From the NCBI GenBank assembly GCA_002429045.1, contig DIYM01000088.1, positions 1 to 6,311 of the forward strand: a DNA stretch of 6,311 nucleotides, in the 5' to 3' direction. The notes under the pieces were generated by a model. That model was not told the origin of the DNA and ran no database searches. It saw only the letters and a program-made list of their open reading frames with translations. Positions within the stretch are counted from its first letter, which is position 1. Every line of letters begins with the position of its first letter. Both the position numbers and the translations under genes were made by a program. Of this stretch, positions 1 to 6,308 are shown in pieces. This stretch comes from Phycisphaerales bacterium UBA6054. Lineage in GTDB: Bacteria; Planctomycetota; Phycisphaerae; Phycisphaerales; UBA1924.

Positions 1-879
1 GGCGAGTGTCACCGAACCGATGCCGGCCCGGCGGTACGCGTGGGACACGTACGTGACCGAGGTGTCGATCTCCCCCGCCAGCGTTCGGGCGAGCCGGCTC
101 CAACTCTGCACAGACCACGCTTCGATCGCGGGGACCTCGCGAGCCGATCCCGCCGAAACCGACAGCACCCGCCCGGCTTCGTGCGGGTCGAGCCCGGCCC
201 GATCGGAAAGCCTCTTGACCATGTCAGACACCCCGAACCCGATACGCCGTGTGTACACCACCGACCCGCCCAGCACGAGCACGCCGAAGGAACTGTCCCA
301 CCCGATATGCACGATCGCGTTGATCGTCGCGTCCCTGTCGGGATCGGGGGCGTGGCGCTGCCAGGCACGGAGGATCGCCGCCTCCTCGAGGTCCACCGCG
401 ACCGTGTCCAGCCCGGCGTCTCCGAGCGCATCGAGCCTGCTGTCCAGGGCGGGCTGCTCGCACGCCACCGCGATGCCCTGCTCTTCACGCCCGCGTTCGG
501 GCAGGTACCACGCGGCGACCGCGAACGCCGCGTCGCTCTTCCTGGCCCGGGCGATCTCAGCGCGGGCGATCGTCTCGATCGGGGCTCCGCTCGCCCGGTC
601 GGGCAGCTTGAGGATCTGCGAGGAGCAGGCCTCGCTCGGCGCGGTCGTCGCGACCCTTGAGCCGCGGAAACCGCGGCGGGCGAGCATGCCAGCCAGCCAT
701 CCCGGCTCGTCCACGCCCAACGCCGCCGACTCGGACGGCTGGTTCAGGCGCGGGAGCGTGGCCGCGTGCACGACCTCGTGCTCTGCGGGACCGCCGCGCA
801 GTTGAACAGCCCGGATCTCCCACGAGTCCAGCTCAAGACCGATTGGCGAGTACCCGGATGTCCCGAGGAGAGCACGCAT
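1..879 (-). CDS. pilM: PilM-like actin-fold pilus/secretion assembly protein (C-terminus beyond window)
   Basis: The frame is open from 879 to the window edge (293 codons, no stop), so the gene is partial only because the window ends. PilM proteins are cytoplasmic actin-fold ATP-binding proteins that bind the N-terminal tail of PilN and link the motor/platform to the PilNO alignment complex. Visible landmarks are a phosphate-1-like strand near residues 12-27 (PIGLELDSWEIRAVQL), a phosphate-2-like segment at 188-216 (AIVHIGWDSS, then YTRRIGFG), and a family-typical helix with EI..S..Y at about 270-278. The last residues (IGSVTLA) are where the Gly-Gly adenosine motif should begin. Usual family length is roughly 350 residues, so about 50 may be missing. 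Position 879 is chosen because GGAGG lies 6 nt upstream; the in-frame ATGs at 882 and 885 add one or two Met. The gene follows gspF directly. The acidic residues expected in both phosphate motifs are replaced (E16/D18 and H191), so nucleotide binding is doubtful. Identification as PilM-like is fairly sure; the true ortholog subtype is not. Confidence 0.82.
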   Translation of the reverse strand, partial: MRALLGTSGYSPIGLELDSWEIRAVQLRGGPAEHEVVHAATLPRLNQPSESAALGVDEPGWLAGMLARRGFRGSRVATTAPSEACSSQILKLPDRASGAPIETIARAEIARARKSDAAFAVAAWYLPERGREEQGIAVACEQPALDSRLDALGDAGLDTVAVDLEEAAILRAWQRHAPDPDRDATINAIVHIGWDSSFGVLVLGGSVVYTRRIGFGVSDMVKRLSDRAGLDPHEAGRVLSVSAGSAREVPAIEAWSVQSWSRLARTLAGEIDTSVTYVSHAYRRAGIGSVTLA

Positions 880-881
880 CA

Positions 882-2102
882 TCATCCTCCACCAGCGCTC
901 GCGGTCAGATCGAAGAGCGGAAGGAACATGCTGACAGCGACGAACGCGACCAGCCCGCCGAGAACGAGCATGATGAGCGGTTCTAGCAGGCTGGACAGGG
1001 CCTTGACCGTCGACTGGTTCTCTTCGTCGAGATAATCCGCGATGTGCGAGAGCACATCCGAGAGCCTGCCGGTCTGCTCGCCGTTGCGGATCGCCTGGGC
1101 CGCCGACGGCAGGAACACGTCGCTGCGGACGAGCACGCTGCTGATCGGCTCGCCCTTGACAACCGTGTGCTCGGCTTGGTCAAGCAGGGCAACGAACCGA
1201 TGGTGCCTTGTCGCACGCCTGGTGAGCTCGATCGCCTCGATCATCGGGACCTTCGCGTTCAGAAGCGTGCCCAGGAGGCGGGCGATCTGCGCCGTCCCGA
1301 AGGATCGGACGATGTCACCGGCTTTCGGGAGGGTGAGGATCAGACGCTCAAAGGCGACCCGACCGGACGGCGTGCGGATCCAGAACGCAGCCCCGCCGAT
1401 CGCGGTCGTGAACGCGGGGACCAGAATGAACCAGCCGTCGATCATGGCGTTCGAGAGCGCGACGAGCAGGCTCGTCGACGCGGGCAGAGGCGTGTCGAGG
1501 GTCTCGAACAGCCCGGAGAACCTCGGGAGCACCACACCGAGCATCAGCAGGAGCACCACGAAACAGATGCCGGTGAGCAGCACCGGGTAGGCCATCGCGC
1601 CGATCACATTCGAACGGATCTGCGCCGAGCGTCTGGTGAGCACCGCGAGACGCTTGAGCATCTCGTCGAGATTGCCAGCGGACTCGCCCGCGGCCACGAG
1701 CGACGTGAACACCGCGTCGAACACGTCGTTCCGCCGCTCCAACGCCGACGAGAACGACTCGCCCTCTTCGAGGCTCTGGCGGATGGACGACACTACCGAC
1801 CGCCATTCCTCGGTCCCGGCCTGCGACTCGAGCGATTCGATCGCTTCGGCGATCGGGGTGCCGGTGGAAATCAGCACCGACAGTTCGCGGGCGAACAACG
1901 CGATCTGCTTGGGCCCGTGCTTGGATGCACGCCGCGGCTTGGGCGACGACGCGCCCCCCGACGTCGCGGTCGCCTCCGAGATGTCGACCAGGAACCTCCC
2001 CTTGCGGCTGATCTGCTCGGTCGCTTCCTCGACGGAGTTGGCCTCGACAACATCGGTGATCAGCTTCCCACCCGAGTCGTACGCGGAGTATGCGAACTTC
2101 AT
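882..2102 (-). CDS. gspF: GspF/PilC family inner-membrane platform protein
   Basis: A 406-residue protein, the usual size for the GspF/PilC family. This polytopic membrane protein forms the platform on which the hexameric ATPase turns to extrude or retract pilin subunits. Two T2SSF repeats are visible: about residues 68-193 (starting IALFARELSVLISTG) and about 270-395. Each carries the family's GE..G motif (AAGESAGNLDEML at 137-149; RNGEQTGRLSDVL at 339-351). Hydrophobic segments lie at about 172-193, 224-241 and 373-395, matching the three-helix topology. The N-terminal roughly 45 residues (FAYSAYDSGG...) match the short cytoplasmic domain typical of the family and are followed by a Ser/Pro/Lys-rich linker (46-66). 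The ATG start at 2102 overlaps the ATPase stop (ATGA); the preceding GGGGGG, 7 nt away, is a weak ribosome site, consistent with translational coupling. No broken motifs were seen. Whether it belongs to a pilus or a type II secretion machine cannot be decided from this protein alone. Confidence 0.95.
   Translation of the reverse strand: MKFAYSAYDSGGKLITDVVEANSVEEATEQISRKGRFLVDISEATATSGGASSPKPRRASKHGPKQIALFARELSVLISTGTPIAEAIESLESQAGTEEWRSVVSSIRQSLEEGESFSSALERRNDVFDAVFTSLVAAGESAGNLDEMLKRLAVLTRRSAQIRSNVIGAMAYPVLLTGICFVVLLLMLGVVLPRFSGLFETLDTPLPASTSLLVALSNAMIDGWFILVPAFTTAIGGAAFWIRTPSGRVAFERLILTLPKAGDIVRSFGTAQIARLLGTLLNAKVPMIEAIELTRRATRHHRFVALLDQAEHTVVKGEPISSVLVRSDVFLPSAAQAIRNGEQTGRLSDVLSHIADYLDEENQSTVKALSSLLEPLIMLVLGGLVAFVAVSMFLPLFDLTASAGGG
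886..893 (-). promoter_or_regulatory. Shine-Dalgarno of the PilM-like gene, embedded in the gspF C-terminus
   Basis: GGTGGAGG reads leftward directly before three consecutive ATG codons (885, 882, 879). It encodes the final glycines of the GspF-like protein, followed by that gene's TGA at 884-882. The core GGAGG touches the first ATG but is 6 nt from the third, which favours 879 as the main start. Ribosomes finishing gspF would be positioned to reinitiate here. Confidence 0.7.
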
Positions 2103-3955
2103 GCCGCCGCCCCCCGTTCGTCGGGATCCCCGTGGTGTTCGGGACCCAGGGCATCGGCGTCCTCTGATGAAGCGCCTTTCGGCGGGCTGTCAGGCTGGTC
2201 CTCGTCGTTATGGGTGACCCTGATGACCTCTTCGAGGCTCGTGCGATGCTCGATGGCGAGCCGCACACCCTCCTCGCGCAGACCGAGCTGGCTGTTTTTC
2301 CTGAGCGCCTCGCGGAGTTCGTGGGACGGGGCGCCGCGGTACACCATGCGCCGGATCTCGGGGGTCACCTCCATCATTTCGTAGATGCCCATCCGCCCCT
2401 TGAATCCGGTGTCGTGGCACTCGTTGCACCCGCCGCCCTTGCGGAAGGGGCGCCCGACCATGCTCTCGAGACCGGCGTCGGCGAGCGCACGCTCCGACGG
2501 GTAGTACTTGGTCGTGCAAGAGGGACAGATCGTGCGGGCCAGGCGTTGGGCGACCACGCCGTTCACTGCGGCGCTCAGCAGGTACGGCTCCACGCCCATG
2601 TCCACGAGCCGGGCGATCGCGCCCGGCGCGTCGTTGGTGTGCAGCGTCGCGAGCACGCCGTGCCCTGTCAACGCCGCCTGGACCGCGACACGGGCGGTCT
2701 CCTCGTCCCGGATCTCACCGACCATGATGATGTCCGGATCCTGACGCAGGATCGACCGCAGAGTCCGCGCGAAGCTGAGCCCGATCGAATCGTGGACCTG
2801 GATCTGATTGACCATGTCCAGCTGATACTCGACCGGGTCCTCGACGGTCACGATGTTCCGTTCGGGGCTCCGCAGCAGGTCCAACGCCGAGTACAGCGTC
2901 GTCGTCTTCCCGGATCCGGTCGGCCCGGTGACCAGCACCAGCCCGTGGGGCTGGCGGAGCACCCGCTGGAACGTGTCCAGCGCTTCCTCGCGGAAGCCCA
3001 GGTCTTGCATCCTGACGTGGAGGTTCTGCTTGTCCAGGATGCGGATCACCAGCTTCTCGCCCAGCAGCGTCGGGATGCTGGACACGCGCAGATCGATCTC
3101 ACGCCCCTCCGCGTTGATACGCACGCGGCCCTCCTGGGGCAGGCGTTTCTCGGCGATGTCCATCTTACCGATGATCTTCACCCGCGACACAACCGCCGCG
3201 TGGATACCGGGCGGAGGCTTCATGAGGTCCCGGAGCGATCCGTCGATCCGGTACCGGACCCGAGTGCCCCTCTTGTCAGGCTCGATGTGGATGTCCGATG
3301 CCTTGTCCTTCACGGCGGTGAGCAGCGCGACATTGACCAGGTTGACGATCGGGGAGCCCTCGACCATCTGGTCCAGATCGGTGCTCGGGCCGTCGTCATG
3401 ACGCTCGCGCTCGACCACCTCGACGTCGCTCTCCGCGAGGCTGGTGAGGAAGGCGTCGACGTCCACGTCGCCGCCCGCGTACTTGCGGATGAACTCAAGG
3501 ATGTTGTCTTCCAGCGCGAGCACCGAGCGGATCTCCATGCCCGTCAGCTCGCGGAGCCGATCGATCGCCGGCAGGCTCTGGGGCTCGGCCATCGCGACCG
3601 TGAGCGTCCCGTGCACGCGGAACATCGGGATCGCGACCAGGCGTTCGGCTTCTTCTGCGCCGATGAGATGGAGGAGCGCCGGGTCGATCAGCCCGTGCCG
3701 CAGCAGCACACCCTTGACGCCCAGGGCGTTGGCCAGCGACCTGACGAGCGTCGATCCCGAGATCACCCCCTGCCCGACGAGCATCTCGCCGAGTTTCATG
3801 CCCGACGATCGCTGCTCGGACAGCGCCACCGAGAGCTGGTCCTCGGAGATCAGGCCCTCGCTGAGCAGCACCTCACCGACCATCCGCGGGCGTGCCGCCC
3901 GGCGGCTGGGCTGCTCGGAACCCGGGCCCGGGTTGTCGGAGCCGTGCGCCGTCAC
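2099..3955 (-). CDS. gspE: GspE/PilB-type secretion/pilus extension ATPase with N-terminal MshEN-like domain
   Basis: A cytoplasmic hexameric ATPase of 618 residues that powers pilus or pseudopilus assembly. Residues 25-48 and 54-77 form two 24-residue motifs separated by 5 residues, the layout of the MshEN c-di-GMP receptor domain; a further N-terminal domain runs to about 160. The ATPase core shows the N2 segment DIHIEP (221-226) with RYRIDG (234-239), Walker A GPTGSGKT (344-351), the Asp box DPVEYQ (373-378), an atypical Walker B/Glu region DPDIIMVGEIRDEE (406-419), and the His box TGHGVLATLHTND (430-442). Zinc-binding cysteines of the assembly-ATPase type are present: CPSC (477-480) and CNEC (510-513); these are usual in GspE/PilB and absent from PilT retraction ATPases. 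The GTG start at 3955 is supported by GAGGAG 6 nt upstream and overlaps the STAS stop (GTGA). Residues from about 583 form an acidic, Pro/Ser/Gly-rich tail beyond the normal end of the family. GspE versus PilB naming is open; the functional class is clear. Confidence 0.96.
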   Translation of the reverse strand: MTAHGSDNPGPGSEQPSRRAARPRMVGEVLLSEGLISEDQLSVALSEQRSSGMKLGEMLVGQGVISGSTLVRSLANALGVKGVLLRHGLIDPALLHLIGAEEAERLVAIPMFRVHGTLTVAMAEPQSLPAIDRLRELTGMEIRSVLALEDNILEFIRKYAGGDVDVDAFLTSLAESDVEVVERERHDDGPSTDLDQMVEGSPIVNLVNVALLTAVKDKASDIHIEPDKRGTRVRYRIDGSLRDLMKPPPGIHAAVVSRVKIIGKMDIAEKRLPQEGRVRINAEGREIDLRVSSIPTLLGEKLVIRILDKQNLHVRMQDLGFREEALDTFQRVLRQPHGLVLVTGPTGSGKTTTLYSALDLLRSPERNIVTVEDPVEYQLDMVNQIQVHDSIGLSFARTLRSILRQDPDIIMVGEIRDEETARVAVQAALTGHGVLATLHTNDAPGAIARLVDMGVEPYLLSAAVNGVVAQRLARTICPSCTTKYYPSERALADAGLESMVGRPFRKGGGCNECHDTGFKGRMGIYEMMEVTPEIRRMVYRGAPSHELREALRKNSQLGLREEGVRLAIEHRTSLEEVIRVTHNDEDQPDSPPKGASSEDADALGPEHHGDPDERGAAA

Positions 3956-4290
3956 AGGAAGCTCCTCACCGCGCTGGGAACGTCCTCGTGCAACGAGAAC
4001 AGGGACGCCTGCTCGGTCAGGTTCAGGATCTCGCGGAGCGTCTCCCCGGCGCCGCAGAGGCAGAGGCTGCGTCCGCCGGCGTCGAGCTCGTTGGTCAGCG
4101 TGACGAGGGCTTCGAGCCCGTTGCTGTCCACGAATGGCATGTCCGAGGCGTCGAGCACGAAGCGCCCGAGCGTCTTGCCGAGCAGCTCGAAACCGACCTC
4201 GCTGAGCAGATTCGCGTCGCCCTCGTTGTTGATCGGACCGCGGGGCCGCAAGACCGTGACCGCGCCGTGCTTCTGCTGCTCGATGCGCAC
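3952..4290 (-). CDS. Single-domain STAS protein, anti-sigma-factor-antagonist (SpoIIAA/RsbV) type
   Basis: A 112-residue protein made of one STAS domain with no other domain. It opens with a basic beta strand (HGAVTVLRPRGPIN, residues 8-21) and contains the diagnostic strand-loop-helix FVLDASDMPFVDSNGLEAL (44-62). S56 after D55 corresponds to the serine phosphorylated in SpoIIAA/RsbV-type antagonists, so the regulatory site is retained. Such proteins bind an anti-sigma/serine kinase when unphosphorylated and release it when phosphorylated; some STAS proteins instead act in other partner-switching or scaffolding roles. No cognate HATPase_c_2-type kinase or PP2C phosphatase is in the window; the neighbouring kinase is a classical histidine kinase. 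The GTG start at 4290 has AAGGAG 8 nt upstream. The gene sits 15 nt after the kinase and overlaps the secretion ATPase by 4 nt, implying co-production with the motor. Two cysteines (C77, C79) lie close together in a beta strand. The domain call is firm; the process it controls is inference. Confidence 0.92.
   Translation of the reverse strand: MRIEQQKHGAVTVLRPRGPINNEGDANLLSEVGFELLGKTLGRFVLDASDMPFVDSNGLEALVTLTNELDAGGRSLCLCGAGETLREILNLTEQASLFSLHEDVPSAVRSFL
3962..3967 (-). promoter_or_regulatory. Shine-Dalgarno fixing the GTG start of the ATPase
   Basis: GAGGAG lies 6 nt upstream of the GTG at 3955, inside the last codons of the STAS gene. It decides the start in favour of this GTG, which overlaps the STAS TGA by 4 nt, and suggests coupled translation of the two proteins. 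Confidence 0.7.
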
Positions 4291-4298
4291 CTCGGTTG

Positions 4299-4304
4299 CT
4301 CCTT
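4299..4304 (-). promoter_or_regulatory. Shine-Dalgarno of the STAS gene
   Basis: AAGGAG lies 8 nt before the GTG at 4290, in the 15-nt gap after the kinase stop (TAG, 4308-4306). It is the strongest ribosome site in the window by match to the consensus, and it supports the GTG start over any downstream codon. Confidence 0.75.
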
Positions 4305-4305
4305 C

Positions 4306-6150
4306 CTAGGCGGCCCTGCCGACTTCACCCTCGCCGCCGGACTGGGCGGGGATCGAGAGCGTGAACGTGCTGCCCTCATCGATCGCCGATTCGACCTTGA
4401 TGTCGCCCCCGTGAAGCCGCGCGATCTCGCGGGCCAGCGCAAGACCCAGGCCCGACCCGGTGACGTGCGCGATCCGCCGGTCGCTGGCGCGGTAGAAACG
4501 CTCGAAGATCCGCTCGCACTCGTCGGGATCGATCCCGATACCGGTGTCCGCGACCGAGACGATCACCCCGCCGGACTCGGGCAGCTCCACGCGGACATCC
4601 ACCCGCCCTCCCGGCGGGGTGTACTTGAGACCGTTGCCGATCAGGTTGTGCAACGCCTGCGCGATCCGGTCGCGGTCGCCCTCGAACGCCGGCAGCTTCG
4701 GGGGAAGATCGAACACGAGTTCGATCGATTTTTCCGCGGCTTGCGCGCGGTAGTCCTTCTGGAGTTCATCGAACAACGCCTCGGAACGCACCGAACCGAC
4801 GCGGATGCTCAGCGACCCGGCCTCGATCTCCGACACGCAGAGCATGTCGGAAACGATCCGCTCCAGCCGGCGCGACTCGGAACCGATCACGTTCAGCGCT
4901 TCGGCGCGGATGGCGGGATCCTCATCGCCCTCGTCGATCGCCTGCTCGACATACAGCCGGATGTTGGTCAATGGGGTACGCAGTTCGTGGGTCGCCTGCG
5001 CAACGAAGGCGTTCCGCGACCGATCCGCGAGCCGCTGCTGGGTGATGTCCTCGACCAGCAGCGACGCCATCGTCGTCCCGCTCAGTTCGATCGAGCGCAC
5101 GGTCACGCGGAGTTCGGCGTCGGGGTCCTCGCTGTTGTCGCCCCGGACGATGTCGCGCACCCACGCGGAGCGCCCCGCGGTTTCGGTCACCTCGCGGACC
5201 GCGCCGCGGACCGCTTCGTCATCGATCACGGAGTCGAGCGTCCCCTCCTCGAGCGCGTCACGCGAGATCCCGAGCAGCACGCCCGCGGCCCCGTTGGCGT
5301 ACACCACCTCCTGCGAGTCGTCGAAGACGATCACGCCCGATGCCATCGCGTCGCACGCCGCGGTGCCGGCCGCGCCATCGCTCCCGGGCTGCCCCGCCGT
5401 TTCGAGCACGGCGCGATCGGCGATCTGGGCCGACAACGCGTCACGCTCGTCCAGCATCGTGTTCCAGGCTTCCGCCACGCCCCCGGCTTGGCCATCAACC
5501 CTGAGCGCATCCGCACGGCGTTCACCGCTGCAAGCGGCGTTCAGCGCGGACGCCACCGCGACCATCGCACGCTGCCCGCGGACCACGCGTGCGAAACCGA
5601 GCAGCAGCAGACCGCACAGCACACCTCCGACCAGCAACGCCTTGAGCACCGAGTCTTTCAGCACCGAGGGCTCGCGGACCATATCGGCTTCGACCACGCC
5701 CGAGCCGCGTCCCGGGACACCGAAGCCGACCTCGACCGTCGCGTCGCTCGCGGGCCGCTCCGCTCGCACCGCCGAATCGGCCCAGGTCTCGGGCAGTTCC
5801 ATCGTGCCGATCTCGCCGGCGTTGGTCGATGCGATCACGCCCACCCCCGGGAGCACGACGCGGCACGCCGCGATGCCGCCCGCGTCGTGGATGTCCAGCA
5901 TCAAGCGACGCACCGATGCGGCGTCCGACGCCCGGAGGAAGAGATCCGACTGGGCCGCCACGAGCGAAGCGACCGCCCGGGCATGGTCCCGATGCATCGA
6001 CTCGGCACGCCGATCCGCGGCCCGGCCGCCGAGCCAGCCGCCCACGCCCGAGGCGGTCATCACGATCGCGACACCCGCGATCAACGCGGCACGCGGTCTC
6101 ACCGACTCGCCTATCTCACCGATCAGCGTTGTTCCAACACGTGCGTTCAA
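4306..6150 (-). CDS. Membrane sensor histidine kinase with PAS domain (HisKA-HATPase_c)
   Basis: A 614-residue hybrid-free sensor kinase. A first membrane helix at about 21-42 and a second at about 170-190 enclose a roughly 125-residue periplasmic sensor region. After a HAMP-like linker (about 190-245), a PAS domain lies near 263-370 (ASGVIVFDDSQEVVYANGAA at 270-289). The HisKA phospho-acceptor motif is THELRTPLTNIRL with H388. The HATPase_c domain is complete: N box NLIGNGLKYTP (502-512), G1 DTGIGID (535-541), F box ERIFERFYR (546-554, adjusted for E546) and G2 GSGLGLAL (565-572). It should autophosphorylate and pass phosphate to a response regulator, which is not in this window. The TTG at 6150 is the first possible start after an in-frame TAG at about 6219-6217, but no good ribosome site precedes it. 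The in-frame GTG at 6102 (residue 17), just before the first membrane helix, is a reasonable alternative. Ligand and target are unknown. It heads the operon, 15 nt before the STAS gene. Confidence 0.93.
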   Translation of the reverse strand: MNARVGTTLIGEIGESVRPRAALIAGVAIVMTASGVGGWLGGRAADRRAESMHRDHARAVASLVAAQSDLFLRASDAASVRRLMLDIHDAGGIAACRVVLPGVGVIASTNAGEIGTMELPETWADSAVRAERPASDATVEVGFGVPGRGSGVVEADMVREPSVLKDSVLKALLVGGVLCGLLLLGFARVVRGQRAMVAVASALNAACSGERRADALRVDGQAGGVAEAWNTMLDERDALSAQIADRAVLETAGQPGSDGAAGTAACDAMASGVIVFDDSQEVVYANGAAGVLLGISRDALEEGTLDSVIDDEAVRGAVREVTETAGRSAWVRDIVRGDNSEDPDAELRVTVRSIELSGTTMASLLVEDITQQRLADRSRNAFVAQATHELRTPLTNIRLYVEQAIDEGDEDPAIRAEALNVIGSESRRLERIVSDMLCVSEIEAGSLSIRVGSVRSEALFDELQKDYRAQAAEKSIELVFDLPPKLPAFEGDRDRIAQALHNLIGNGLKYTPPGGRVDVRVELPESGGVIVSVADTGIGIDPDECERIFERFYRASDRRIAHVTGSGLGLALAREIARLHGGDIKVESAIDEGSTFTLSIPAQSGGEGEVGRAA

Positions 6151-6275
6151 TCCGGGTTCCCGTCCGCGTCCGTCAGATGGACACGGGTGGGCTATCGGCG
6201 GTTCCGAGCCCCGGATCTACCCTCGGCGGCCCGACCCGCCATCGATCGACCGGCGAACACGCCTCGCTCGCCCGA
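6151..6275 (-). other. Leader/intergenic region upstream of the kinase; no recognisable promoter
   Basis: This is the only real non-coding stretch in the window and must hold the promoter if the operon starts at the kinase. Reading leftward I find no convincing pair of -35/-10 hexamers; TAGATC and GATAGC are weak -10-like strings without a matching -35. GC content stays high throughout. No riboswitch-like or repeated structure was recognised. Confidence 0.4.
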
Positions 6276-6308
6276 TAACAAACAGTCCCCCGCCGATGGC
6301 GGGGGACT
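6276..6308 (-). terminator. Rho-independent-type terminator of an upstream leftward gene
   Basis: The arms 6284-6294 (agtcccccgcc) and 6298-6308 (ggcgggggact) are perfect complements: an 11-bp GC-rich stem with a 3-nt loop. Reading leftward, the stem is followed by CTGTTTGTTATC, a short T-rich but interrupted tract, so it best suits termination of a minus-strand gene lying beyond 6311. Reading rightward, only three bases remain after the stem, so activity on the plus strand cannot be judged. Confidence 0.72.

Noticed and set aside
9..488. Minus-strand 159-codon frame inside the PilM-like gene
   Set aside because: Out of frame with the continuous PilM-like frame that carries actin-fold motifs; the translation is Arg/Ser-rich shadow sequence.
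1044..2384. A 446-codon open frame on the plus strand opposite gspF
   Set aside because: Low-complexity Arg/Glu/His-rich translation mirroring gspF codons; no ribosome site or domain, so a shadow frame.
2210..4309. A 699-codon open frame on the plus strand opposite the ATPase and STAS genes
   Set aside because: It is antisense to two genes with unmistakable family motifs; its translation is His/Arg/Asp-rich without recognisable domains, as expected from high-GC third-position bias.
3952..6150. Kinase and STAS protein as a self-contained SpoIIAB/SpoIIAA-like partner-switch pair
   Set aside because: The kinase has a HisKA domain with H388 and a two-component type ATPase domain, not the short serine-kinase type that phosphorylates STAS antagonists.
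6192..6242. Possible 16-codon upstream ORF in the kinase leader
   Set aside because: It begins with ATG but has no ribosome site and an undistinguished peptide; a chance occurrence is likely.
5829..6278. Plus-strand open frame covering the kinase 5' end and the leader region
   Set aside because: Arg/Pro/Ser-rich translation, mostly antisense to the kinase signal/sensor region, with no family resemblance.
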